A DNA stretch of 64,000 bases from NCBI GenBank assembly GCA_039621445.1, contig CP154954.1, positions 51,129,847 to 51,193,846 on the forward strand. Reading direction: 5' to 3'. This stretch comes from Euglena gracilis (lineage: Eukaryota; Euglenida; Euglenophyceae; Euglenales). A program made the translations under genes and the position numbers. Shown here piece by piece: positions 42,895 to 54,660 of the stretch (the stretch's first letter is position 1; every line of letters begins with the position of its first letter). Under the pieces are notes generated by a model. That model was not told where the DNA came from. It worked only from the letters and a program-made list of their open reading frames with translations, and made no database searches.

Positions 42895-43972
42895 TAACCC
42901 TAGTGGGAACCTACTCTGCCAGTACAGAAAATCCCCCGAGGTGGCTTGGTCCAAGGTGGTCTGGTCCAAGGGAAATTTGTGAGGGGGGCCCAGTAGTGCA
43001 ATGCAGTCGATGAAGACCCCGGGTTGCGCCCCCCCCCAGGGGCAGGCCCAGTGATCAGGGAGCTGTGGGAAGCCTTCCGGTATAGAGGAAGCTTGCAGGA
43101 ACCCACTGGGGTCAAGGTGGTGGGGGCGTCCAGACTACCTCCTAAATGTTTGGGGGGGGGTCTGGAGCCACCCCCACCCCTGGCCCCCAGGCAGGTTTTG
43201 CGCGCTGGGAACTACAAAAAAACGCCTTTTTGCTTTCATTTTCAATCATATTGTAGTTTTTTGATGTTTGCGTATTGTCCAGCATTATTATTTTTAAGGC
43301 GAATTTTTTCAAAAAGAAAAGATTTTCAAGGCGTTTTAAAATTATGAGAATTTTTTAAGGCGTCTATTTTCCAAGGTTGGTCAAAGAACCATCCAGGTAT
43401 CGAACTAACGTCGGTCAACGTGGAAAATCAAAAGGTTGAAACCCCCATTGTTTCGAGTTTTGGGTGAACAAACAACGCTCCAGCGATGTTAGAAATCATG
43501 TTTTCCCCAAAAGTTGGCTTGTTTTTGCCAAGATTTTGAGGAAATTCAAAAAAAATACAGGACGAATTTTTCAAGTATTTTAAGGTTTTCCTAGGCGTTT
43601 TAGATAATAATAAAAAAAGCAAATATATAAGCAAAAAAATTATGTTTATTGTCCACGCGAAAAAATGTTCAAGGTTTCAATGTTCAAGTTTTGATTTAAG
43701 TCAAAGAGAAATGAGGTATTTTCCAACAATTTAACAGTATCCAGCCTTTTGATTTGCCGAAGAACCGAAAATTTCCCAGGCCTTTTACAGTTTCGAGGTG
43801 GGGGGGGCTGCACCCCCCCCCCAGCGTTGGAAGTGTCTGGACCCCCCCCCTCATATATCCCTGCCAGTGATGCAAAGGCTGGTTGTAGTGGATGCAATAG
43901 GCTTCTGCCAGTTTGGGTGTTAAAACATATGCCTTACACTCTGTCTTCTCATCCGCTGTATTTTTCATGCAG

Positions 43973-44074
43973 ACACCAATTTCAAAGCTGCTGCGCTTCG
44001 AGTCCAGCAAGCTTGATGCTGGTAAGTTGACCTCTTTTGATGAGTACATCGAGCGATTTGCAGAGGGACAGGAG
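43973..44074 (+). CDS. TRAP1: TRAP1 exon n
   Basis: 102 bp after TCATGCAG, before GTGTTT; phase 0. Reads TPISKLLRFESSKLDAGKLT then SFDEYIERFAEGQE, the KLLR(F/Y)ESS ... LTS..EY segment opening the large HSP90 subdomain before the C-terminal domain. Confidence 0.95.
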
Positions 44075-44332
44075 GTGTTTCAACTCGTACATCGTTGTTG
44101 CTTCACTGTCTGCTATCATCACCAGGGTCAAAATTGTTTAGCCCTGCGAGATCCCAGATCATATGGGAGAATGCGCTTTTTGGGGGATTCTCTATTTTGG
44201 ATATCAGCTCATTGCCCAACCAGAAACACATTGAGGTCTTTTTGCAGATTAGGATTTGGCATTCTTGTCCAAGAGTCTGTCATTCGCCTGATTTCTATTT
44301 TCTATTTTTCCTTTTTTTTTAATCCCCACCAG

Positions 44333-44416
44333 AGAATCTATTTCTTGCACACGCCAACACGCCAAACAGCCTTGAGCTCGCCGTATTATGAACAGTTGAA
44401 GAAGAAAGGAGTCGAG
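44333..44416 (+). CDS. TRAP1: TRAP1 exon o
   Basis: 84 bp after CCCACCAG, before GTGTGA; phase 0. Reads RIYFLHTPTRQTALSSPYYE then QLKKKGVE. The SPYYE.(L/M)KKK sequence is distinctive for TRAP1-type proteins and helps identify the paralogue. Confidence 0.95.
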
Positions 44417-44642
44417 GTGTGACGCCGCCTGCCATTGGTTTTATGTGCCACCATTTTCATATGTGTTCTCCACAACTTTGAACTTGAACAACAGGTGCTT
44501 GCATTAATTTCACACACGGGTCTTTTGGGGTCTGTTCTGTTTTTTTTTCCACATCCCCCACCTGTCTTTTCAACCTTGTACACCGTTTTTCTGGTTTATC
44601 AATTTTTTGACAATATACATACATACGTCCGCACGTACATAC

Positions 44643-44915
44643 CAGGGGTTTTTTTAGTCTTGGACCCCCTCCCCCGGGGGGGGAGGGGGGGTAGGGTGGT
44701 TGGGTCCCTTGGACCCCCCTCCCCCCGGGGGGGGGGGGTAGGGGCTGGTGGGTATATCTTTTTGGCGCCGAAAATTTTGAAAAGGTGCTATTTTTAGCAT
44801 TTTTGGGCAAAAGTGGGTGGGTCCCCCGGGACCCCCCCCCTCTCCCCCGGGGGGGCCCACCCCAGGGGGTGGGTGGGTGGGTGCTGACCCCCCCCGGTCT
44901 TAAAAAAAACCCCTG
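44643..44915. mobile_element. 273 bp hAT-like MITE in a TACA repeat
   Basis: Ends CAGGGGTTTTTTTAG and, inverted, CAGGGGTTTTTTTTAAGACC. Perfect 8 bp duplication GTACATAC (44635-44642, 44916-44923). The interior is C/G runs with GGTCC motifs and GGCGCCGAAAATTTTG. The insertion is in a TACATAC microsatellite, so part of the flank match could be microsatellite sequence. Confidence 0.78.
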
Positions 44916-45005
44916 GTACATACATACATACATACATACATACATACATACATACATACATACATACATACATACATACATACATACATACATACATACA
45001 TACAT
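44916..45005. repeat. (TACA)n microsatellite
   Basis: About 22 uninterrupted TACA units following the MITE. Confidence 0.95.
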
Positions 45006-45484
45006 GCTTTTTTGGAAGTCAAATCTTCTTTGAAATTTTATTGTATTTTTGTCTGAAATTGGGGGTTTTGGCATCTTTTCAGAGAAAACTTCACCGTCTC
45101 TGGTTCTTTGCGCCGTTAGAGAGGGTCCGGGATCGAGTTAAGGAGGGGGGGATCTTGTTTTTTTGATCTTGCTCAAATCCAAGAATTCGTTTGGGGGTAT
45201 TTATTTTGGGGGGTTTACATCGACCCCCCACCCTGAATGAACTATGTGCCCCCCCCTGGGGCAATATAATTAATTCATTGCTGTCACACATGTGTGTACA
45301 TGTACAGATATGATAATACTGATCTACCCCGTACATCAATTTTGTTTGGACTCCCAACAACCAGACAAACCGCCAAGGCCGGCCAGCACATCCTTCAAAA
45401 ACAATGTATTTCCTCCTCAAACATTGGCGTTAATTGGTACGTGTGTGTGTGCGTATGTACGCATGCATGTATGTATATATGATT

Positions 45485-45790
45485 GTATGTTGTATGTATG
45501 TATGTATGTATGTATGTATGTATGTATGTATGTATGTATGTATGCATGCATGCATGTATGTATGTATGTATGTATGTATGTATGTATGTATGTATGTATG
45601 TATGTATGTATGTACATATGTATGTATGTATGTGTGTATGTATGTATGTATGTATGTATGTATGTATGTATGTATGTATGTATGTATGTATGTATGTATG
45701 TATGTATGTATGTATGTATGTATGTATGTATGTATGTATGTATGTATGTATGTATGTATGTATGTATGTATGTATGTATATACATACATG
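45485..45790. repeat. (TATG)n microsatellite, about 300 bp
   Basis: Near-perfect TATG/CATA tract with rare interruptions (GCATGCATGC at 45544, TACATATG at 45612). All six-frame MYVC/HTYI frames here are by-products. Confidence 0.95.
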
Positions 45791-47296
45791 TAAATAAATG
45801 TCAAATAAATGTCAAATAAATGTCAAGTTGCTCCAATTTACATATCGCGAAAACACTGAAGGAAATTGTTTAGTGTTCTTTGGGAACCTAAAAAGAATTT
45901 TATTTTTTTTCCAGGCCCGGGCTGGTCAAGAAAAAAACTATAAATAAAAACTTAAATATTAGGGGAAACCCCAAAAATAACCCCGCCCTCGAGGTTTCCA
46001 GCAATGGACCCCAAAAAAATGAGATCTGTGCTTTGTTTGGGGGGGGTTAGTTCCACCAGGATCCCATTTTTTTTGGATTCTTCGGTCTGCGGCGACCGGG
46101 AAATCCCCATATTCGGGCAATTCAGAATTCAGGGTTTTGGCAGATTCGGGGAGAATGTGCACATATTTTGAGGAATAGGGCTAGGGTTAGGATGGGCGAA
46201 AATTGTCCAGTTTTTGGGAGCAATTTGAGGTGGAGGTTTGGTCCCGTATGGGGACCACCATTTGCCTAAAAAAAAATTCACCAAATTCGGCTTAACTTGG
46301 TCAAAACAAAGGCATACTTTATTCCTGAATTCCTGAAAATGGGAGTCCGGTCATGATTTTAACCCTATCCTCAGAGCTAACCCCAAATTTCCCGGAAAAC
46401 GGGACCTGGGTGGAACAACATGGACCCCCCTGGATGAATTATATGCCCCTGGGGCAGGGCGGTCCTTTAGGGACAGGAAAGTGTTTTTTTTTTATTTATT
46501 CCTTAAGGACCGCCCCCCCCTTTCGGCCAAAGGGCCGGCTGAGGGCCAGATTGGGATTTGAACGGGGGCAAAAATTAAACAGTCGAAAAACACAGTTTTT
46601 GATGATTTGGGTGGATGGACGAGATCCAAGGGTGCCAGGAATCAGTTTTTTTTTTCCTGGTGTCGACCTGTTCTCGCTGAAAAATGCCAAAATCTCTTGC
46701 CCACTTTCCTGTATATATTTTATACATTTTATATATTTTTCACTGAGTGTGCTGGGACAGCGGAGTGTTTTTTTTTTTTGTTTGCTTAAGGACCGACATG
46801 CCCTGGGGCATATTCCCCCCCTGTCTAAGCACCCTTGTCTAAGTGCCACCACCCACGGTTCTTACTCACCTTTTTCAAGGTCATCTTTTTGGGGAGGATT
46901 ATTGTGTGTGTGTGTGTGTTTTCAAGAAAATTTTCTCTAAAATTTCGAAATTTTAGAGCTTCTGAAGCCTGCTTTGAGATGTTTTGAGATATTGTTGATT
47001 TTGGCATCCAAATGCCTGTAGGTTCAACCGTGGAACCCCCAAATAAGAGGAAATATTTTTCATGCGCAGATATTTTCAAAAAATTTCCCCTTGTCTAAGC
47101 ACCCCCCCATTCTCACCCATATTTTGGCGAAATAAGCACCACCACCCCGGTTCTTACCCATCTTTTCCAGTTCTTAGACAAGAGGGGGGTTTGTAAACCC
47201 TCCCGCCAGATAATACCCCCTTTGTGGTCATTTTTTGTATTTTCTCATGAAATTTAGCATTTTTGGAGGCCAGATGATCGATTTTTTTTTCGTACC

Positions 47297-47505
47297 CCCC
47301 CCCCTTTGTCGTACGACCGCCCCTTCGTTTACGACCACCCCCCGGTCGCAGGTTGCATGAACACCACCTTACCTACGACCGCCCCCTCATTTACGACCAC
47401 CCCCCCCCCCCGGTCGCAGGTTGCAGGTCATGGGGGTGTTACGACCACCTCCCCCTGGTCGCAGGTTGCAGGAACCCGGTCGTACGACAAGGGGGGGGGT
47501 AATTT
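47297..47505. mobile_element. C-run-ended inverted element with GTCGTACGAC
   Basis: Left end C run + TTTGTCGTACGACC, right end GGTCGTACGACAAG + G run. Interior: ACGACCACC and GGTCGCAGGTTGCA repeated three times. Duplication not resolvable through the runs. Confidence 0.6.
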
Positions 47506-47544
47506 ATTGTCAGAAATCATTTTTACCCACATTTTCTCCGTGCA

Positions 47545-47545
<1 letters not shown>

Positions 47546-47600
<55 letters not shown>
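47546..47600. repeat. (GT)n microsatellite
   Basis: Perfect GT dinucleotide tract of about 55 bp. Confidence 0.95.
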
Positions 47601-47602
<2 letters not shown>

Positions 47603-49329
47603 ACGCGCGCAGTGGGGGTTGGATTTTCAAGAGCTAGTGTATGGGTGGTTGGTGGGTGGGTGTGTGGGTTGCTTTGGATGTTGAATTTTTATTTATTTTG
47701 CATTTTTTGGTCTGGTTGGTTGGTCAACCTCCGGTTGGGGGTTCCATAAAAGTGTGGTTTGGGGAAAAAGCGCGGAACCCCCTCCATAGCACATTAAGTG
47801 GATCTATGTGCCCATATGTCTTCCCCTGTCCAACCCCCCCTCAAATGTAATGCCTCCTTGGCTTTATACTCGGGCAGGATGGGTTGGGCTGTACATTGGG
47901 AATCAATTTTTGGGCAGCGACCTCTACGAATGTTGGTGGCCTTCAACTGTAGTCAAACACCAGTTCCAAATATTGGTTGCGCAGCTCCTAATTTTCCCAA
48001 AGCGCCATTTTCGCCTTTTAAAATGTTGAAGTTCACCCTGGGGGGCCTTCATTTGGGCGGAGAATCACGCCCCCTGGGGCATGGTTTATACTTGGGGAGG
48101 AGGGTGGGCAGGAATCTCTTGGAAGCTTTCAGTATCGAGGTAGGGGGTCAAGGTGGTCTGGACCCCTCCTCCAACGTTGGGAGACCCCAATTTTCCTTAA
48201 TCGAAATCAAAGTCACGAAAACTTTTCTTCCTGCACTGCACGCTGGACATGATAAAAAGTTCATTTTTCCTCTGATTCTGATTTCTTGGTATTATTTTGC
48301 ATATTTTTATATGTTGTTGTTTTTTTTACATTTATTGCTTGTTTTTTATTTTTTCTTCCCTTATTTTGATGATTTTCAATGTTTTGGCATGGTGTTTTTA
48401 AATGCATCCTTTTTGTGTTTTAGACGGGGCTGATGTTTTCTCAAATAACTTTTTTTGTAATTTGTTCACAAAAATTGAAGGGTTTCTGTCTCATGCTGAA
48501 GACCGAATCTGAAGGAGTGAAATATTTCTTTCTTTCAACATGGGGAATTTGCTTGTTCAATTTAAAATCTAAATAATGAAAATAAAAGTTGAAGAGTATT
48601 TGTGTATCATATTTGTCTCTTTTCATCAATCTTTTTGCCAAAGGAGTTTATTTTCATGAAGCAGTTTTTGTTCATCATTTTCCTGCTTTTTTTTGCAATC
48701 TTTTCAGATTTGTTTGCACGTTTTTGTGGAAATGAAGAAAAAATTGGAGAGAATCTTGTAATATCCAATAAATATGGATTGCATGTTTTTATGATAAATA
48801 AATGTAACATAGTTTTGTCTCCTCACCAGGATTCTGCTTGGGGGTTCGCAGTATCCCCGCCCCCATTGCAGGCTGGGTTTTAGCCAGTCCAAATTGGCTA
48901 GTAGAAGTCTTTCTGTGCCCCTGGGGAGGTGGTCTGCTAGAAGGGCTAGCTTGTGGGAAAATGGAGTATTTAATATGTCTTTGGGCTTGTTTTGTTCCAA
49001 AAAAAACGGGAAAATAGGCGTTTTTTTATATAAAAAGAAGGCAGGTGTTGGGGTCCAACAATTTTCGACGCTTTGTGCCTGCCAGGCACTGCAAATAATT
49101 TTCCTTGACACGGAGCGCTGTAGGATTTTTTTTCCTTCTTCTCAGCACTGGAGAATTTTTTTCAGTCTGGGGGAAAAAAAGTTCCGGGTTCTTCCAACAA
49201 ATTTTCACAGGTATTTTACCATCGGCCAGCTCCCGAAACGAAATTTTTTTCCAAGCATTTGTTGGTTTGGAGATAGGGTGTCATTTAGGCTGAAGGGCAC
49301 CCCCATCCCCTGGGGAAGTCCAGCTAGCA

Positions 49330-50003
49330 GTTTTTTTCCGGCCCCGGACCCCCTCCCTCCCCTCCCTCCCCTCCCTCGACGAGTTTATTTATTCTGCAGC
49401 TGGCCGAAGGGCGGCTGGATGTTGATGGATTTTTCACTTTCGGAGGTGCAGAACTGGGCCAAAATGGGCGAAAATGGGTGTGAAAAGGGCTGGCCTCAGA
49501 TTTGCGGCCAAAGAGCTGATTTTTTATGCATAATTGGCAGGTTTTTTTTAAGATTTTTGCGGGTTTCTTTTTTCTGGGACCAGTTCGCCCCCCAGTTGGG
49601 CCAACCAGCAGCCTTTCCCGCCAGCCCAAATTTTCCAACCTCTGAGCTGGATCCCCACCCAGGGGGGTCACTAAGCGACAGCCTCTTTTGGTGGGAGGGG
49701 GAAGGTCCAACCCCCCACGGCTTTCCACCACGGGTTTTCCCAAGCCAGAGGGGACCCCATCCCCCGGGGGGGGGGGTCCAGCCAGCCAGCAGCCCAAATC
49801 CAGGCAGCAACCCAAATTCGGGCTGGGAGCCCCCCCCCCGTGGGGGTCGATTGAAATAAAGTTGGGTCCAGCCCAGCTGGAGGCCGGGCCAGCCGGCCGC
49901 AGGCTGGCCAGCCAACTGGGCTGCCCAGCCCATTTATCCCTTCATTTTTCTTCCTCCGGAGGCTGGACCTCCCCCCGGGGGGGTCCTTAAGAAAACCCCT
50001 GCT
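49330..50003. mobile_element. Probable MITE of the AAGGACCCCC family
   Basis: The right end GGGGGTCCTTAAGAAAACCC then CTG (50003) and interior words ATTGAAATAAAGTTGGGTCC and CAGCCAGC match 39535-39900. The left end is uncertain (CAGTTTTTTTCCGG near 49328), and no duplication was found. Confidence 0.4.
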
Positions 50004-50131
50004 TCCCACGCATCTGTGGGGATTTTATATTCAAATATCCCCAAGTGTGTTCATTCATGAGCACATTTCCAAAAGGCTGCCTGAAATTGATCATTATTTC
50101 TTGCAGCAATTCATAATTTTTGTTTCCACAG

Positions 50132-50254
50132 GTGTTGTTCATGTACGGCCAGGTGGATGAGTTCGTCATGAGCACCGTCACAGAGTACAAGGGATACAAG
50201 ACCATCAGCATCGAGAATTCAGACCTTGAGCTGGATAAGATCACTTCCAAAGAG
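50132..50254 (+). CDS. TRAP1: TRAP1 exon p (last exon seen)
   Basis: 123 bp after TTTCCACAG, before GTGTGA; phase 0. Reads VLFMYGQVDEFVMSTVTEYK then GYKTISIENSDLELDKITSK, the VL(F/Y)M...D(E/P) ... L segment after SPYYE. About 150-200 residues of the C-terminal dimerisation domain should follow; no matching exon was found to the right in this window. Confidence 0.95.
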
Positions 50255-50767
50255 GTGTGAGTGCCAAAGGTGGGAACAGTTGCTCATTCTGTTCACCTGG
50301 CGCAAAGTGTATGCCAAACAAAAGGGATTTTATTCTCTTGGGGATCCTGATTAGCAACCACGGTAATAGCCACGTCCATGATATTCCTGCAGGTTATGCC
50401 AACTCAATTTATGACATCGGTTCTGAATTCCACCCAACCGGAACGGCAAACCAGAAGTAGGGGAAAGATTATGGTATAAAAAAATATTTTTTTTATGAAA
50501 CACAAAAACTCATTATAATATATGCATACACAATCAAACAATAGGCATGGTTTTGGGGGGGGGAGTTGTTAACCAGGAAAGGTGAGCTGCATCATTGAAA
50601 CATAAACGCAAAAGCTTCGGCTGACAATACAGAATGTATTTGTCCATAGAAAGAGAAAAAAAACCAGGAAAAAATAATCCAGGTCCCTTTTATTATTCAG
50701 ATGTTAATATATGCTCGTATGTTCATTAAGACCTGCCTAACCATCGCTTGAGAATACCGCAGAGCGA
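50255..50767 (+). other. Downstream sequence before the satellite
   Basis: Non-coding, A/T-rich, follows the GTGTGA donor of exon p. No polyadenylation or next TRAP1 exon is recognised. The array begins at CCATGAGGACACC (50768). Confidence 0.6.
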
Positions 50768-53700
50768 CCATGAGGACACCAATCGGTGCAGGTGAGTTGG
50801 ATGACCACTGATTATGACCAATTTGTCCCGCTGAGGCCCTGACATTTTGCAGCATGACATCAGGCGGCATGGAAGGTGGGGAAGTCAGTAACTGCAGCAG
50901 TGGCAGCTCCCAGGTACAGCAGCGGAAGTTTTTTTGTGAGGGTTTTTTGTGGTCTTTTGGGGCACCCGCATCAGGGTCACGGAGGGGAGTGTGGGGCGAT
51001 GGGTGTTGCGTTCAGGCTGATGATGATCACCAATGGCAGGGATATGATTGCCAATGATTCGGCTATCACAACGTGCATCTGAGGCCGCAACTGGTCAACC
51101 AGGGCTGGGGGTCGGGGATGGCAGGGAGGGGTCAGTCGAGCTTTTCAGCCAAACGCCAATCTCGCAAAGGGGATGGGATGAGGCAGAGCCGAGGTGGCAG
51201 TGTCTGTGACACAAAAGGAGCGGAACGACGTGCATTGTTGCCACCCCCCTTTTTCACCTCCAGTCCTCCCTCCTGCAGCCCCACCGGGTCGCCCAGAAGG
51301 TCCGCATGTTGGCTCATTCCTCGTACAAGGCTGGAATGTTGAATTTATTGGTGGAGACTTGAATTTTCGAGCGGGGGATCAATTTCCTCATCGGAAATGT
51401 GTTGTGAAAAGTGGGTTTGTGGTGTGGGCAAAAGCAAAGGTGGTACAATTCGTATCCCTCGGCCTATCAGTTAATGTTGCTTGGGTTCGCGACCAGTTTT
51501 GTTTGTTGTGACTTTTTGGTGGCTTCGCAGCGCAGCCGTTGGCGTGGCAGTGTGTCGCCCAGTGGCAGAACTGAGCACACCCCAGCGGCCATGGCAAGAA
51601 ATTGGGCAAGGTGGGGGAAAGGGAGAATGGGCCTGCCAGGCCCACAAGACGCATTGACTGGAAGTGGGGGGGGGCGTAGCAGCACCTTCTCCCGTGCAGG
51701 CGGCCCCCGGTGCTGCTTTCTCTGTTCGTTCCCTGCCTGGCCCCTGTGGCAGCCAGCAGTGTGATTTTGGCGGGGAGGGGGTTGCACAGGCTGATGATGA
51801 CCATCAAAGCAGGTGAGTTCTGAATCGAATGATGGCAGTAACTCTTGGCTGACGCCGGGTCCCAGGGGGCAGGAGAGGGCAGCACTTTTGGGGGTATCAC
51901 CGTGTGGGTGCAATTGAAGACAGGCGCTGGAGGCGCCGGTTGTGTTGATGCCCATGAGGACACCAATCGGTGCAGGTGAGTTGGATGACCACTGATTATG
52001 ACCGATTTGTCCCGCTGAGGCCCTGACATTTTGCAGCATGACATCAGGCGGCATGGAAGGTGGGGAAGTCAGTAAAGGCAGCAGTGGCAGCTCCCAGGTA
52101 CAGCAGCGGAAGTTTTTTTGTGAGGGGTGTGGTCTTTTGGGGCACCCGCATCAGGGTCACGGAGGGGAGTGTGGGGCGGTGGGTGTTGCGTTCAGGCTGA
52201 TGATGATCACCAATGGCAGGGATATGATTGCCAATGATTCGGCTATCACAACGTGCATCTGAGGCCGCAACTGGTCAACCAGGGCTGGGGGTCGGGGATG
52301 GCAGGGAGGGGTCAGTCGAGCTTTTCAGCCAAACGCCAATCTCGCAAAGGGGATGGGATGAGGCAGAGCCGAGGTGGCAGTGTCTGTGACACAAAAGGAG
52401 CGGAACGACGTGCATTGTTGCCACCCCCCTTTTTCACCTCCAGTCCTCCCTCCTGCAGCCCCACCGGGTCGCCCAGAAGGTCCGCATGTTGGCTCATTCC
52501 TCGTACAAGGCTGGAATGTTGAATTTATTGGTGGAGACTTGAATTTTCGAGCGGGGGATCAATTTCCTTATCGGAAATGTGTTGTGAAAAGTGGGTTTGT
52601 GGTGTGGGCAAAAGCAAAGGTGGTACAATTCGTATCCCTCGGCCTATCAGTTAATGTTGCTTGGGTTCGCGACCAGTTTTGTTTGTTGTGACTTTTTGGT
52701 GGCTTCGCAGCGCAGCCGTTGGCGTGGCAGTGTGTCGCCCAGTGGCAGAACTGAGCACACCCCAGCGGCCATGGCAAGAAATTGGGCAAGGTGGGGGAAA
52801 GGGAGAATGGGCCTGCCAGGCCCACAAGACGCATTGACTGGAAGTGGGGGGGGGCGTAGCAGCACCTTCTCCCGTGCAGGCGGCCCCCGGTGCTGCTTTC
52901 TCTGTTCGTTCCCTGCCTGGCCCCTGTGGCAGCCAGCAGTGTGATTTTGGCGGGGAGGGGGTTGCACAGGCTGATGATGACCATCAAAGCAGGTGAGTTC
53001 TGAATCGAATGATGGCAGTAACTCTTGGCTGACGCCGGGTCCCAGGGGGCAGGAGAGGGCAGCACTTTTGGGGGTATCACCGTGTGGGTGCAATTGAAGA
53101 CAGGCGCTGGAGGCGCCGGTTGTGTTGATGCCCATGAGGACACCAATCGGTGCAGGTGAGTTGGATGACCACTGATTATGACCGATTTGTCCCGCTGAGG
53201 CCCTGACATTTTGCAGCATGACATCAGGCGGCATGGAAGGTGGGGAAGTCAGTAAAGGCAGCAGTGGCAGCTCCCAGGTACAGCAGCGGAAGTTTTTTTG
53301 TGAGGGGTGTGGTCTTTTGGGGCACCCGCATCAGGGTCACGGAGGGGAGTGTGGGGCGGTGGGTGTTGCGTTCAGGCTGATGATGATCACCAATGGCAGG
53401 GATATGATTGCCAATGATTCGGCTATCACAACGTGCATCTGAGGCCGCAACTGGTCAACCAGGGCTGGGGGTCGGGGATGGCAGGGAGGGGTCAGTCGAG
53501 CTTTTCAGCCAAACGCCAATCTCGCAAAGGGGATGGGATGAGGCAGAGCCGAGGTGGCAGTGTCTGTGCCACAAAAGGAGCGGAACGACGTGCATTGCTG
53601 CCACCCCCCTTTTTCACCTCCAGTCCTCCCTCCTGCAGCCCCGCCGGGTCGCCCAGAAGGTCCGCATCCCTCGGCCTATCAGTTAATGTTGCTTGGGTTC

Positions 53701-54235
53701 GCGACCAGTTTGTTGTGACCTTTTGGTGGCTTCGCAGCGCAGCCGTTGGCGTGGCAGTGTGTCGCCCAGTGGCAGAACTGAGCAAACCCGAGCGGCCATG
53801 GCAAGAAATTGGGCAAGGTGGGGGAAAGGGAGAATGGGCCTGCCAGGCCCACAAGACGCATTGACTGGAAGTGGGGGGGCGTTGCAGCACCTTCTCCCGT
53901 GCAGGCGGCCCCCGGTGCTGCTTTCCCTGTTCGTTCCCTGCCTGGCCCCTGTGGCAGCCAGCAGTGTGATTTTGGCGGGGGGTTGCACAGGCTGATGATG
54001 ACCATCAAAGCAGGTGAGTTCTGAATCGAATGATGGCAGTAACTCTTGGCTGACGCCGGGTCCCAGGGGGCAGGAGAGGGCAGCACTTTGGGGGTATCAC
54101 CGTGTGGGTGCAATTGAAGACAGGCGCTAGAGGCGCTGATTGTGTTGATGCCCATGAGGACACCAATCGGTGCAGGTGAGTTGGAATGCCACTGATCAGG
54201 ACCGATGCCGCTGAGGCCCCTGACATTTTGCAGCA

Positions 54236-54660
54236 TGACATCAGGCGGGGGGGTGGGATGTAAAGGCAGCAGTGGCAGCTCCCAAACGCAGCATGGGATG
54301 AGGGGTGGCAGTGCGGAGCGGAACGACGTGCACCCCCACCCCCCTCACCTCCCTCCCTCCCTCCCACCCTGCCCAAAGGTGTGACCTCGGGGATGGCTTG
54401 GGTTCGCAAGCGCAGATGCATGCATTGGCAATTAGGCAATTCCACCCACCCACACGCTGAGTGGGGGGGGGTTGCATTTCTCCCGACTCCCCCTTCCCCC
54501 GCTTGTGGCAGTGCACTGATGTTGATGACCATCAGGCAGTAAGTTTGCTTAACTCTTGGCTGACCCCCGGGTCCCAGGGCATTTATCACCGTTGGGTCAT
54601 GCGCGGTGAGGGAAATGGCAGTGAGGATGACCGATGTGGCACGCCCTGACATTTTGCAGC
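54236..54660 (+). repeat. Truncated, diverged satellite unit (425 bp)
   Basis: Starts ATGACATCAGGCGGGGGGGT and keeps only fragments of the unit (GGATGAGGGGTGGCAGTG, AACTCTTGGCTGACCCC). It is much more diverged than its neighbours, as if made by several internal deletions. Confidence 0.8.

Larger units (their letters stand above)
41739..43972 (+). other. TRAP1 intron m-n, 2.2 kb
   Basis: Degenerate telomere-like GGGTTAGGG words at 41930-41975 and a nested pair of hAT-like elements (42063-42894 with 42495-42870). The rest includes old degenerate relatives of the 15737 MITE near 43060-43220 and 43790-43860 (GGTATAGAGG, GTC(T)GGACC words). No other gene. Confidence 0.65.
44417..50131 (+). other. 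TRAP1 intron o-p, 5.7 kb
   Basis: Contents: a hAT-like MITE in a TACA microsatellite (44643-45005), a TATG microsatellite (45485-45790), repeat fragments (46440-46870), a GTCGTACGAC inverted element (47297-47505), a GT microsatellite (47546-47600), a degenerate relative of the 15737 MITE near 48110-48260 and a CAGCCAGC-rich MITE remnant ending at 50003. No other gene. Confidence 0.7.

Noticed and set aside
45430-45820. Long open frames of MYVC or HTYI repeats on both strands
   Set aside because: They are translations of a TATG microsatellite; a four-base repeat gives open frames in every phase.
48894-49859. 321-codon frame in the last TRAP1 intron
   Set aside because: It runs through T/C runs and CAGCCAGC-rich MITE sequence; no domain and no matching splice phase.
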